Positions 35,603 through 43,690 of a DNA stretch of 64,000 nt are shown here, in pieces. Positions within the stretch are counted from its first letter, which is position 1. The number at the start of each line of letters is the position of its first letter. A program made the position numbers and the translations under genes. The notes below the pieces were generated by a model, which ran no database searches, had not been told where the DNA came from, and worked only from the letters and a program-made list of their open reading frames with translations. Source of the DNA: UBA4417 sp031550085 (GTDB lineage: Bacteria; Bacteroidota; Bacteroidia; Bacteroidales; UBA4417); assembly GCA_031550085.1 (NCBI GenBank), contig JAVBOY010000022.1, positions 1 to 64,000 on the forward strand. The letters run 5' to 3'.

Positions 35603-37189
35603 TTAGAACAATGTAAGCTGCTTTTTGATTGTTTCTTTTTCTTCTTTTTTGGGAATCGGATCTTCCAAAACACCTTCTGGTTCTTCTTTTTTCTCAAGAA
35701 CAACCTTTTCTTTTTTATTCTCGGCTTTTTCAACGATAAGTGGTTCGCTTTCTTCAGGCAGGGGGATTTGTAAACCCACATACCCTCCCTTGTGAAAAAC
35801 AAAAGTATTCGTTTTATCTAATTTTAAGTTGGAGAGGATATTCTTCTCACTCGTTTTCCGATACAAATTTACATGGGCGCAAATATCGGAGATTCGCTTG
35901 GGAGTATCGAATTGCTGTAAATAACGTTTTATGATTTCCTTAATGGTGCCTGTTTGGGTATCCCACCACTTTAGCGCATAAGTTGAGGTTTTTCCGATGG
36001 CAATGATTTCCTCGTTCGTAAAAATTGATGAACGTAAGGATTCCAAATTCGGAGGAAGTTTGCTGGGATAGCTCCTTTTCAGTTTGTTGTAGATTTCATT
36101 AAGGGATAGGGGATGCCCTGCCTTTTCCAAAATATTGACAATAATTTCTGAAATTCGGACCAATGTATTTCTTGGGAATACAATTTCATTTTGTTGAATT
36201 TTCAACCCGAAATGACTCGAAAGAATCTGTTTGCAAATCGTTTTCAGGTTTTCGTTCAGAAGATGGCCTCCTTTTACAAATGGATTGAGAAAACAATCTA
36301 CATCAACCACAAAGTTTTCTGGGATACGGTCATTCATGCGTTCTTCAACAGATGAGTAAAAGCCTTCAAAATCAAATGCCTCTCCAAGATTTGTATTGAT
36401 CAAATAATAATTTGAAAGCTTTTTGTCAAATGCCTGGAAGCCGACTTTGGTTTCCCTAAAATACGTTTTAAGTACGAACCAGTAAAATTTGTTTGTAAAT
36501 GAAAGGTTTTCGGCTTTGTTAACTTTATTTTCAAGGCTGATATTGATATCCAAAAAATCCTTTTTTACAAAAGATTTATAGGTTGTCCATTTCTCAATCC
36601 GAGGAAAAATTTCGGCAAATAAAAGAAGGGCATTTTCAAATTTTGAAAAAACATTTTCCGAGATTTGGCGCGCACGCTCCCGCGTAAAAGAGAAGCGGTC
36701 CCCGATTTTCTGAAGTTTTTCCTTTTTTGAATTTTGGTAAAAATAGAAGCTATTCCTGAAAATAAATTTTTCGCGTTCATCAAACATACAATCGGTCAAA
36801 TCTTCAATAAATTTGAAAATGGGAAACCGTTTTTTCATGAAAGCCGATTGGTAGGAGAGCGCTATGTTTGAAGGCATTTGAAAGTTTTTGAGGCAAAACA
36901 GCCGGAATTCCTCAAACTCTTTCATCGATTTACTGGTTATTGTAAATTGTTCTTTGGTAAGGTTGAGGTTGTTTGAATATTTCTTTGCCAGCTCAACAAG
37001 TTCTTTCTCTGTGCTCAGTCCACAATTCCGGATATTTCTAAAGGTTTTGTGCTCCAGGTAGTAACACAAAATTTTGTATAAAGTGTCTATTGAAGCATAT
37101 GAGCATACATTTTTGGTGCGCTCAGATAATCCTTCAATAACTTTTAACTCCTCAATGTGATAATTCGTTATGTTAAACACATTTTCCAC
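35603..37189 (-). CDS. Protein of RNA-polymerase-like modules: alpha-CTD-like, sigma-4-like and delta/HARE-like winged helices
   Basis: A 528-residue protein from the GTG at 37189 (the frame opens at a TTG that is part of the -7 box). Counting from that TTG, residues 22-80 resemble the alpha-subunit CTD (IEGLSERTKNVC, then IRNCGLSTEKELVELAKKY). Residues 143-195 match sigma region 4 (DEREKFIF, then KLQKIGDRFSFTRERARQIS). The C-terminal 180 residues before the tail hold two winged-helix units like HARE/RNAP delta (ILEKAGHPLSLNEIYNKLK with IGKTSTYALKWW, then GTIKEIIKRYLQQFDTPKRIS). A Lys/Glu-rich tail ends in QLTLF, which fits the sliding-clamp binding pentapeptide. A DNA- or polymerase-binding regulator is inferred; the function is unknown. 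Confidence 0.75.
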   Translation of the reverse strand: MENVFNITNYHIEELKVIEGLSERTKNVCSYASIDTLYKILCYYLEHKTFRNIRNCGLSTEKELVELAKKYSNNLNLTKEQFTITSKSMKEFEEFRLFCLKNFQMPSNIALSYQSAFMKKRFPIFKFIEDLTDCMFDEREKFIFRNSFYFYQNSKKEKLQKIGDRFSFTRERARQISENVFSKFENALLLFAEIFPRIEKWTTYKSFVKKDFLDINISLENKVNKAENLSFTNKFYWFVLKTYFRETKVGFQAFDKKLSNYYLINTNLGEAFDFEGFYSSVEERMNDRIPENFVVDVDCFLNPFVKGGHLLNENLKTICKQILSSHFGLKIQQNEIVFPRNTLVRISEIIVNILEKAGHPLSLNEIYNKLKRSYPSKLPPNLESLRSSIFTNEEIIAIGKTSTYALKWWDTQTGTIKEIIKRYLQQFDTPKRISDICAHVNLYRKTSEKNILSNLKLDKTNTFVFHKGGYVGLQIPLPEESEPLIVEKAENKKEKVVLEKKEEPEGVLEDPIPKKEEKETIKKQLTLF

Positions 37190-37213
37190 AGTTTGAGTGC
37201 TTTTTTGGGTGCA

Positions 37214-37221
37214 CAAATATA
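37214..37221 (-). promoter_or_regulatory. -7 box (TATATTTG) for the RNA-polymerase-domain gene
   Basis: Minus-strand TATATTTG matches TAnnTTTG and overlaps the first in-frame TTG, so the real start must be one of the GTG codons at 37189 or 37180. Confidence 0.55.
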
Positions 37222-37280
37222 AAAAAATATTTTAGAATAGCTAATTAGTATTAAGATATAAATGAGATTGTTCTGTTTTT

Positions 37281-38057
37281 TTAAACAAAAGACCTCCGGA
37301 TTTCATAGCAAAGGATTGCTGCTGCAACCGAAGCATTCAATGACTCAACTTCAAAACCTGTATTAATTTCTTGAATAAATCGTGGAATATTTATTTTTTT
37401 TGAGATAAATGATGTCAATTTTTCAGAGATACCATGCGATTCGCTCCCGATTACCAGCACTCCGTTTTCGGATGTTTTGACATTTGTAATGGCTTCACCT
37501 TCCAGAAAAGCGCCTAAAACAGGCATCCGTTGTACCATCTGTTCTAAAAAACCGGACAATTCCGTATAATAAGTCCGTACTCTTGTAAATGAACCCATCG
37601 TAGCCTGGACGACTTTCGAATTGTATACATCCACGCACTCAGTGGAACAAACTACCGTATTTATACCGAACCAATCGGCTGTACGCAGGATCGTCCCGAG
37701 ATTGCCGGGATCTTTTATCCCGTCAAGTACCAAAGTCCAACCGGATAATTGTTGCGGGTTTAGCTCTTCGTGAAGCGGCATTCTCGCGATAGCCAGTACT
37801 TGGTTCGGCGTTGTTAAATCGCTTATTTTGCTTAACTCTTCTTCGGTTATTTCCTGTATTTGTATTTTCTTTTTTAGCAACAAGTGCATGCTTTTTTGCA
37901 GATAGTTTTTTAATGCATACACAGCCGTAGTGGCAAATTGGCTTTTCAGCAATTCGTCCACACATTTCTCACCTTCGACTAAAAAGAACCCGTTTTGGTA
38001 TCGGTGTTTTTTTAGTTTTAGGGAATTTATATACTTTATTTGATTTTTTGAAATCAT
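37281..38057 (-). CDS. TrmH/SpoU-family RNA 2'-O-ribose methyltransferase
   Basis: A 258-residue SPOUT enzyme. The N-terminal substrate-binding domain (HRYQNGFFLVEGEKCVDELL) precedes the knotted domain with the SpoU motifs 1 (LVLDGIKDPGNLGTILRTADWFG), 2 (VLVIGSESHGIS) and 3 (IPRFIQEINTGFEVESLNASVAAAI), where the Asn and Arg of the active site lie. The family methylates rRNA or tRNA; the exact target is not set by the sequence. The start at 38057 omits a seven-residue extension inside the preceding terminator. It follows the ribosomal operon. Confidence 0.9.
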   Translation of the reverse strand: MISKNQIKYINSLKLKKHRYQNGFFLVEGEKCVDELLKSQFATTAVYALKNYLQKSMHLLLKKKIQIQEITEEELSKISDLTTPNQVLAIARMPLHEELNPQQLSGWTLVLDGIKDPGNLGTILRTADWFGINTVVCSTECVDVYNSKVVQATMGSFTRVRTYYTELSGFLEQMVQRMPVLGAFLEGEAITNVKTSENGVLVIGSESHGISEKLTSFISKKINIPRFIQEINTGFEVESLNASVAAAILCYEIRRSFV

Positions 38058-38063
38058 GCAATA

Positions 38064-38095
38064 AAAATCCCGACACAAAGGTCGGGATTTTTTTC
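38064..38095 (-). terminator. Terminator of the rpsF-rpsR-rplI operon
   Basis: AAAATCCCGAC/GTCGGGATTTT with a 6-base loop; T runs on both strands, 17 bases past the rplI stop. Confidence 0.9.
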
Positions 38096-38111
38096 ATATG
38101 GCCTTGTTTAA

Positions 38112-38561
38112 TTATTCAGCAACCACTTCAAAATTTATGATAGCTTGTATTTCCTTATACAAGCGAACCGTTGCTTGGTAGGATCCTAATTCTTTGATGT
38201 GTTCGCCTTCGATGTGGATTTTTTTGCGGTCTACCTCGAAATTAAACTGGGTCTTGATTGCTTCGGCAATCTGAATGTTGTTGACCGAGCCGAAAATTTT
38301 ACCGGTTTGTGCCGCTTTGGCGCCAACCTTAACTGTGATGTCCTGCAGCTTGGTGGCTAATGCTTCAGCCTCTTTGCGGACACGTTCTTCTTTAAAAGAT
38401 TTTTGGCGTAAAACTTCGGCGCTGATTTTTTTATTCGAGTCGGTTGCCAAAACCGCATATCCTTTCGGAATTAAGTAATTGTTGGCATAACCGGGACGCA
38501 CGATTACGATATCATGTTCATAGCCCAAATTGGGAACATCTTGTTTCAAAATAATTTCCAT
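38112..38561 (-). CDS. rplI: 50S ribosomal protein L9
   Basis: A 149-residue L9 with the diagnostic N-terminus (MEIILKQDVPNLGYEHDIV), the glycine-rich turn GYANNYLIPKGYAV and the long connecting helix before the C-terminal rRNA-binding domain. Its start is preceded by GGGAGG seven to thirteen bases upstream, an uncommonly good Shine-Dalgarno site for Bacteroidetes. It ends the rpsF-rpsR-rplI operon. Confidence 0.98.
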   Translation of the reverse strand: MEIILKQDVPNLGYEHDIVIVRPGYANNYLIPKGYAVLATDSNKKISAEVLRQKSFKEERVRKEAEALATKLQDITVKVGAKAAQTGKIFGSVNNIQIAEAIKTQFNFEVDRKKIHIEGEHIKELGSYQATVRLYKEIQAIINFEVVAE

Positions 38562-38574
38562 TGTAAACCTCCCT

Positions 38575-38844
38575 TTATTTTAATAAATCTGCAACATAAG
38601 GCATTAATGAAAGGTGGCGGGCACGTTTCACAGCCTGAGCTACTTTACGTTGATATTTGGTGCTGGTGCCGGTTAAGCGGCGAGGTAATATTTTACCTTG
38701 TTCGTTTACAAAACGTAATAAAAAATCAGCGTCTTTGTAGTCAATGTATTTGATGCCGGTTTTTTTGAAACGGCAATATTTTTTCTTTTTAACGTCAACC
38801 GCAATGGGAGTTAAATATTTTACGTCAGAATTTGCTTGTGCCAT
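38575..38844 (-). CDS. rpsR: 30S ribosomal protein S18
   Basis: An 89-residue S18 with the family core YIDYKDADFLLRFVNEQGKILPRRLTGT and YQRKVAQAVKRARHLSLMPY. It lies 13 bases before rplI and 27 after rpsF; no ssb or priB is inserted, as is usual in Bacteroidetes. Confidence 0.98.
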   Translation of the reverse strand: MAQANSDVKYLTPIAVDVKKKKYCRFKKTGIKYIDYKDADFLLRFVNEQGKILPRRLTGTSTKYQRKVAQAVKRARHLSLMPYVADLLK

Positions 38845-38871
38845 TGTTCAACTAATTTTAAGGGGTTCCAA

Positions 38872-39231
38872 TTATGCTTCAACTTTTGCTTCTGCTTTCG
38901 CAATTTTGTTGGCACGTTTTTTCTCATTATATGCAATAGCGTGTTTATCCAATGACACGGTAAGGAAGCGCAAAATACGCTCATCGCGTTTGAAGGCAAC
39001 TTCAAAATCTTGAATAATCGAACCTTCGGCCCGGTATTCGATCAAATAATAAAATCCGGAGGATTTCTTTTGAATGGGATAGGCTAGTTTGCGCAATCCC
39101 CAATTGTCTTCCAAGACAATTTCGGCTCCTTTGTCTTTCAGAATTTTCTGAAATTTGCTTACCGTTTCCTTCATCTGTTCATCAGACAAAACGGGAGTCA
39201 TAATGAAAACGGTTTCGTACTGTTTAACCAT
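38872..39231 (-). CDS. rpsF: 30S ribosomal protein S6
   Basis: A 119-residue S6 (MVKQYETVFIMTPVLSDEQM, then WGLRKLAYPIQKKSSGFYYL), the S18 partner in the 30S platform. It opens the three-gene operon; a perfect -7 box lies 53 bases upstream, leaving an AT-rich leader with a small CCTTTTT/AAAAAGG hairpin that might be used in autoregulation. Confidence 0.98.
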   Translation of the reverse strand: MVKQYETVFIMTPVLSDEQMKETVSKFQKILKDKGAEIVLEDNWGLRKLAYPIQKKSSGFYYLIEYRAEGSIIQDFEVAFKRDERILRFLTVSLDKHAIAYNEKKRANKIAKAEAKVEA

Positions 39232-39284
39232 GTTTAATTAATGTTTTTAAGTAATTAATAATAACCCTTTTTCAAAAAGGACTG

Positions 39285-39292
39285 CAAAGGTA
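39285..39292 (-). promoter_or_regulatory. -7 box (TACCTTTG) for rpsF-rpsR-rplI
   Basis: Minus-strand TACCTTTGC is a perfect match for the Bacteroidetes consensus. Confidence 0.7.
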
Positions 39293-39375
39293 GGAATATT
39301 TTTTTTGATAGCAAGCTGTGTACCAAGATATTTTTAGTGAAAAATAGGGGACAACCGGAACATTTTTGATGGTTA

Positions 39376-40503
39376 CTAAATCTGCAAGAGCGTTTTCAGG
39401 ACAAATTCGGCTGTTTTTCCCGCACCGAATAGCTCCGGATATTCCAGGTCGGCATTCAAAAAGTGTTGATAAGCTTTCAAAATGGATTCTTTGTTCGCAT
39501 CGGATACAATCCCGCAGCCGTGTTCTACAATTTCGATCCATTCGGTTTCGGGGCGTGTAATGATAACCGGCTTTTTGAAAAAACAAGCTTCCTTTTGGAT
39601 GCCGCCCGAATCGGTAATGATCATCCGGCAGTTTTTTTCCAAAGCAAGCATTTGGTGGTACGGAACCGGATCCAGCAACAAAATATTTCTGTTTTGCTTT
39701 ATTTTTTGGTGAAGCGATTGCGATAATTGGCCCGGCAAATTTTTAGCTGTCCGGGGATGCAGGGGAACAACTACTTTTAAGCTGCTTTCGGCAATTTTCT
39801 CAAAAGCCGAAAAAATGGTGCTTAGCCGTTCGGGATCATCGGTATTGTTGTCGCGGTGAATGGTGCAAAGAACAAATCGATTGGGTGCTAGTCCCAATTG
39901 ATCAAGAATGTTTGTAGGAACTTTGTCGAAATACACCAAATTGTCGAGCATGATGTCGCCGCTTAAAAAAATGCCGGGATTATCGATGGTATATTTGGGC
40001 GCAGATTTCAGGTTAAACCCTTCGGTTTGGAGGTTTTTCAATGCCGTTTGGGTCGGAGCAAAGAGCAGCGTAGACAAGTGATCGCAAGTAATCCGATTGA
40101 TTTCCTCCGGCATGGTCTTGTTGAAAGAGCGCAATCCCGCTTCAATGTGTACAACCGGAATATGGAGTTTTGAGGCGGCCAAAGCGCCAGCCAGTGTTGA
40201 ATTGGTATCCCCGAACAAGACCACAAAATCGCTTTTGTTTTGAGTCAAAACATCTTCAATGCCTTCCAGCATCAGGGCGGTTTGTTTCCCATGCGGGCCC
40301 GAACCGATATTTAAATTCATGTTCGGAGCCGGTACATTCAACTCGTCGAAAAAAACTTGCGACATGCCGGGATCGTAATGCTGCCCTGTATGAATAATGT
40401 TCTCGTTTATTTGATCCGGAAAATGCTGGCGGATGCAACGACTTAATGCCGCCGCTTTGATAAACTGTGGACGTGCGCCTACAACAGTAGTGATATTAAT
40501 CAT
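39376..40503 (-). CDS. wecB: UDP-N-acetylglucosamine 2-epimerase (non-hydrolysing)
   Basis: A 375-residue GT-B-fold epimerase giving UDP-ManNAc for surface polysaccharide. Recognisable segments are VVGARPQFIKAAALSR, IHTGQHYDPGMSQVFFDEL, VVLFGDTNSTLAGALAA, VHIEAGLRSFNKTMPEEINR, CTIHRDNNTDD and ITDSGGIQKEACFFKKPVI, which hold the UDP-binding and catalytic residues of the family. It starts eight bases after radC, so the two share a transcript. No other polysaccharide genes are adjacent. Confidence 0.95.
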   Translation of the reverse strand: MINITTVVGARPQFIKAAALSRCIRQHFPDQINENIIHTGQHYDPGMSQVFFDELNVPAPNMNLNIGSGPHGKQTALMLEGIEDVLTQNKSDFVVLFGDTNSTLAGALAASKLHIPVVHIEAGLRSFNKTMPEEINRITCDHLSTLLFAPTQTALKNLQTEGFNLKSAPKYTIDNPGIFLSGDIMLDNLVYFDKVPTNILDQLGLAPNRFVLCTIHRDNNTDDPERLSTIFSAFEKIAESSLKVVVPLHPRTAKNLPGQLSQSLHQKIKQNRNILLLDPVPYHQMLALEKNCRMIITDSGGIQKEACFFKKPVIITRPETEWIEIVEHGCGIVSDANKESILKAYQHFLNADLEYPELFGAGKTAEFVLKTLLQI

Positions 40504-40511
40504 ATTTGTTC

Positions 40512-41207
40512 TTACAAAAGGTTCTTGTCGTGGAAACTAAAATACGAATTTCCGCCGACAATGATATGATCCAGCAACGGAATTTCCAAAAGCCGTCCGG
40601 ATTCCTGTAGTTTTTTTGTGATTTTAATATCGTCCTGGCTGGGTTTTACATCTTCCGAAGGGTGGTTGTGGGCAATGATAATGGATGTCGCTTTATTTTC
40701 CAACGCTTGTAAAAATACGATTTTGGGATCGACGATGGTTTGGGTCATTCCACCTTGGCTTACTTCCTGCAGTTTTATGAGTTCGTGCTTGGCATTAAGC
40801 ATCATTACGAAGAACCGTTCGTAGATGTTGTCAGACAGCTTTTCCTGAAGGACTTCAAACATATCGCCGCTGGTTTTAATTTTTTTTCGTTCAAGTGCCT
40901 GGGCGGCCCGCCTTCGGCGGCCGATCTCCAGTGCGGCGACAATGGTAATGGCTTTTGCTTCACCGATTCCATTGAATTTCATCAAGTCGGCAAGGGTGTA
41001 TTTTGATAATTCAACCAAGTTGTTTGAGGCGGTGCCTAAAATTTCTTGAGAAAGCTCGATGGCGGATTGTTTCCGGTTACCCGAACCGATCAGAATTGCG
41101 ATTAATTCGGCATCGCTTAATGCAGATGCGCCTTTGAGCATTAATTTTTCCCGTGGACGATCTGCTTCGATCCACTGTTTGATACTGGCTTTTTTATGAG
41201 GGTCCAT
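40512..41207 (-). CDS. radC: RadC family (JAB/MPN+) protein
   Basis: A 231-residue protein of the UPF0758 family. An N-terminal helix-hairpin-helix region (LMKFNGIGEAKAITIVAALE) leads to an MPN+ domain with the JAMM metal motif AHNHPSEDVKPSQDD. The family was named for DNA repair but the role is unproven; a metalloprotease or anti-restriction link is often discussed. It is the first gene of a pair with wecB, behind a -7 box just past the rpsT terminator. Confidence 0.94.
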   Translation of the reverse strand: MDPHKKASIKQWIEADRPREKLMLKGASALSDAELIAILIGSGNRKQSAIELSQEILGTASNNLVELSKYTLADLMKFNGIGEAKAITIVAALEIGRRRRAAQALERKKIKTSGDMFEVLQEKLSDNIYERFFVMMLNAKHELIKLQEVSQGGMTQTIVDPKIVFLQALENKATSIIIAHNHPSEDVKPSQDDIKITKKLQESGRLLEIPLLDHIIVGGNSYFSFHDKNLL

Positions 41208-41230
41208 CTTTTTTACATATATATTGGGTA

Positions 41231-41238
41231 CAAAAATA
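41231..41238 (-). promoter_or_regulatory. -7 box (TATTTTTG) for radC-wecB
   Basis: Minus-strand TATTTTTG lies 23 bases before the radC start and directly after the rpsT terminator. Confidence 0.55.
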
Positions 41239-41266
41239 AAAAACCCTTGTAAACTACAAGGGTTTT
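41237..41266 (-). terminator. Terminator of rpsT
   Basis: The 8-bp stem CCCTTGTA/TACAAGGG with a 3-base loop is flanked by A and T runs; on the minus strand it is followed by TTTTTTATTTTT. Confidence 0.88.
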
Positions 41267-41311
41267 AAACCTAATAATGTAAAACAAGATGAAAAAAAAA
41301 CAATATAAAAA

Positions 41312-41563
41312 CTATAAGGCGTTTACTTTGCGTGCAAGCTTCGATTTCAAGTTTGCAGCCTTGTTTTTATGTATGATTTGTTTTTTTGCTAATTTGTCTA
41401 TTAAAGAAACGACAGTAGGAAGTGTTTTTGCTGCTTCCGATTTATCATTTAATTCGCGAAATTTCTTAATTGCCGTGCGCATGCTTTTTGCATAGTAGCG
41501 GTTGTGCAAACGCTTCCGGTCATTTGAACGAATCCTTTTGATGGATGACTTATGATTTGCCAT
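41312..41563 (-). CDS. rpsT: 30S ribosomal protein S20
   Basis: An 83-residue, very basic helical S20 (MANHKSSIKRIRSNDRKRLH, then LAKKQIIHKNKAANLKSKLA). It starts 32 bases downstream of the tRNA-Glu 3' end with no separate promoter box seen, so it is probably cotranscribed with the tRNA. Confidence 0.97.
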   Translation of the reverse strand: MANHKSSIKRIRSNDRKRLHNRYYAKSMRTAIKKFRELNDKSEAAKTLPTVVSLIDKLAKKQIIHKNKAANLKSKLARKVNAL

Positions 41564-41595
41564 AATTCTAAAAAAAAACTGACCTTTAATTTTTG

Positions 41596-41667
41596 TAGCC
41601 CGTAGGGGAATCGAACCCCTGTTTCAAGGATGAAAACCTTGCGTCCTGACCCCTAGACGAACGGGCC
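41596..41667 (-). tRNA. tRNA-Glu (anticodon TTC)
   Basis: A 72-base cloverleaf without encoded CCA. The acceptor arms GGCCCGT/ACGGGCT pair with a G-U first pair. The anticodon stem is CAAGG/CCTTG around the loop TTTTCAT, with anticodon TTC at 41632-41634. The T arm is AGGGG TTCGATT CCCCT. The leader contains a GCCTCA/TGAGGC pairing just before the 5' end. Confidence 0.97.
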
Positions 41668-41688
41668 TCATTTTTAAATTTGAGGCTG

Positions 41689-41696
41689 CAAAGGTA
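41689..41696 (-). promoter_or_regulatory. -7 box (TACCTTTG) for tRNA-Glu and rpsT
   Basis: Minus-strand TACCTTTGC lies 21 bases before the tRNA 5' end and matches the consensus exactly. Confidence 0.7.
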
Positions 41697-41798
41697 GGAT
41701 AAGTTTTTTGATTAGCAAGGTTTGTGATGAAAAAAAATCAGGAAAAAAAATATTTTTTTCTAAAAATACTAATTTTCAGAGAGATATATTTGATTGAT

Positions 41799-42374
41799 TT
41801 ATTCCTCTTTTTTACGATGCGAGATTTCATCCCGGATCAGCGAGGCTTTTTCGTATTCTTCGTTCAGGATGGCTTGCTCCAAAGCCGTGTTGAGTTCGAC
41901 AAGGGAAAGGCTTGAATATTCGCTTTGTGACTGGGATGGGGAAGAGCTTTCCGCTTCTTCGGTTTCTTCCAGATAAACCGACGCTTGTTGCATAATATTT
42001 TCAAAGGTATAAATCGGGCAACGAAATTTCATGGCCAGCGTGACCGCATCGGAAGTACGGGAATCGATCTTTTTGATGGAAGAACCGTCGTTGCAAATGA
42101 GCGTTGCGTAAAAGATACCTTCTGAAAATTTATAAATCTGGACTTCTTCCAGTTTGATATCGAATACATCGGAGATGTTTTTCAATAAATCATGCGTCAG
42201 CGGGCGGGCGGGCTTTATATTTTCCAACTCCAAAGCAATCGCTTGAGCTTCAAATTGTCCGATAATGATGGGTAAGCGCCTTTTTCCTTTTATTTCCCCC
42301 AAGATAAGCGCATAGGCATTGGTTTGTGATTGGCTATAGGAAAGCCCCAGTATTTTCAGTTCAATTTTTAACAT
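41799..42374 (-). CDS. Bifunctional nuclease (BFN/DUF151) family protein with UVR motif
   Basis: A 191-residue protein. The N-terminal 130 residues form the BFN/DUF151 domain (ALILGEIKGKRRLPIIIGQFEAQAI, then LTHDLLKNISDVF and IDSRTSDAVTLAMKFRCPIY), with RNase and DNase activity reported for plant members. The C-terminal 35 residues are a UVR motif like that of UvrB/UvrC (LNTALEQAILNEEYEKASLIRDEI). This combination is usual in Bacteroidetes. The bacterial function is not known. A perfect -7 box lies 92 bases upstream. Confidence 0.9.
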   Translation of the reverse strand: MLKIELKILGLSYSQSQTNAYALILGEIKGKRRLPIIIGQFEAQAIALELENIKPARPLTHDLLKNISDVFDIKLEEVQIYKFSEGIFYATLICNDGSSIKKIDSRTSDAVTLAMKFRCPIYTFENIMQQASVYLEETEEAESSSPSQSQSEYSSLSLVELNTALEQAILNEEYEKASLIRDEISHRKKEE

Positions 42375-42465
42375 TCATCCTCGTGGTTAAAAAGATCAAC
42401 CGCTTCCAACGGCTAGAAATTCCAAGTAAAATTAATGCTTTTTCTGTAAAATAGTTCAAACCGCT

Positions 42466-42473
42466 CAAAGATA
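42466..42473 (-). promoter_or_regulatory. -7 box (TATCTTTG) for the BFN-family gene
   Basis: Minus-strand TATCTTTG matches the consensus; the leader would be about 85 bases. Confidence 0.55.
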
Positions 42474-42616
42474 CGGCAATTTTTTTCGTTCGGTGCGCCT
42501 CTTTCATTCTACTTTTGGGGTAGTAAAACAATCATCGGGTTGTACCGGTTTTTGCAAAAGATTGTATTGGGATTTGTTCGAAATTGTTTCCCCTTATCTT
42601 CAAGCAAGATGAAATT

Positions 42617-42652
42617 AAAAAGCTGCAAGAACAAACGGTTCTTACAGCTTTT
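42617..42652 (-). terminator. Terminator of ilvE
   Basis: AAAAGCTG-AAGAAC pairs with GTTCTT-CAGCTTTT with one internal mismatch; on the minus strand it is followed by TTTTTAATTTC, 19 bases past the ilvE stop. Confidence 0.82.
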
Positions 42653-42670
42653 AAAAAGAGGTTCCCTTCC

Positions 42671-43690
42671 TTATTCAACGATGGTAACCCACGAAAATTT
42701 ATCAACTTCGTCCCCGCATTGGATGCCGGTTAAGCGTTTATAAAGCTGGGTTGAAATAGTGCCGGCTTTTCCGTCCTTGCAGTAATTCCATTGTTCTCCG
42801 TTAACCGGATCAACAATTTTTCCGATGGGAGAAATCACGGCAGCGGTTCCGCAAGCGCCGACTTCGTCGAATGTTTCCAGTTCGGTCACGGGAACCGGGC
42901 GGCGTTCAACCGTTAATCCCATATCGGTAGCCAGGTCGCACAAACTCATATTGGTAATGGAAGCCAAAATGGATTCGGATTTTGGGGTCACATAAGTATT
43001 GTTCTTAATTCCAAAAAAGTTTGCAGGGCCTGCTTCGTCAATGTATTTCTTTTCGTGTGCATCTAAAAAGATGGAAGCGGCATAGCCTTGGCTGTGTGCC
43101 AATTCGCCGGCAGCCAAGCTGGCGGCATAGTTCCCGCCCACTTTGTAGCGTCCGGTTCCTTTGGGTGCGGCGCGGTCGAAATCGCGGGCAATCATCATGC
43201 CGACCGGATTGAATCCTTCTTTAAAGTAAGGGCCGACTGGGGTTACAAAAACCATAAACATATATTCGTCGGCGGGTTTTACGCCAACCCGTGCACCCGA
43301 TCCGAATAAAAGCGGGCGAATGTACAACGAAGCACCTGTTCCGTAAGGCGGAACAAAGCGTTTGTTTTTCAATACAGCTTCAAAACAAGCTTTTTTGAAC
43401 AACTCCATATCGGGTTCGGCCATTAGCAATCCTTTTGCCGAAAGCATCATGCGTTTTGCATTTTCTTCCCAGCGGAACAGACGTATTTTTCCGTCTTTTC
43501 CCATGTAAGCCTTCAAACCTTCGAATGCTTCCTGCCCGTAATGAAGGCTTGTCGCAGCCATATGGATTGAAATAAATTCGGAGTCGCTGATTTCCAAATC
43601 GCTCCATTTACCGTTTTTAAAATAAGCCCGGACGTTAAAATCGGTTTTCACATATCCGAAAGGCAATGTTCCCCATTCAATGTTTTCCAT
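42671..43690 (-). CDS. ilvE: Branched-chain amino acid aminotransferase
   Basis: A 339-residue PLP fold-type IV enzyme that transaminates Leu, Ile and Val. Family segments are HYGQEAFEGLKAYMGKDGK, the Arg-rich FRWEENAKRMMLSA, the PLP-lysine region GRYKVGGNYAASLAAGELA, and EAGPANFFGI and EVGACGTAAVISPIG near the C-terminus. The length is that of the class II bacterial and eukaryotic-like BCATs common in Bacteroidetes. It stands alone with its own terminator. Confidence 0.95.
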   Translation of the reverse strand: MENIEWGTLPFGYVKTDFNVRAYFKNGKWSDLEISDSEFISIHMAATSLHYGQEAFEGLKAYMGKDGKIRLFRWEENAKRMMLSAKGLLMAEPDMELFKKACFEAVLKNKRFVPPYGTGASLYIRPLLFGSGARVGVKPADEYMFMVFVTPVGPYFKEGFNPVGMMIARDFDRAAPKGTGRYKVGGNYAASLAAGELAHSQGYAASIFLDAHEKKYIDEAGPANFFGIKNNTYVTPKSESILASITNMSLCDLATDMGLTVERRPVPVTELETFDEVGACGTAAVISPIGKIVDPVNGEQWNYCKDGKAGTISTQLYKRLTGIQCGDEVDKFSWVTIVE

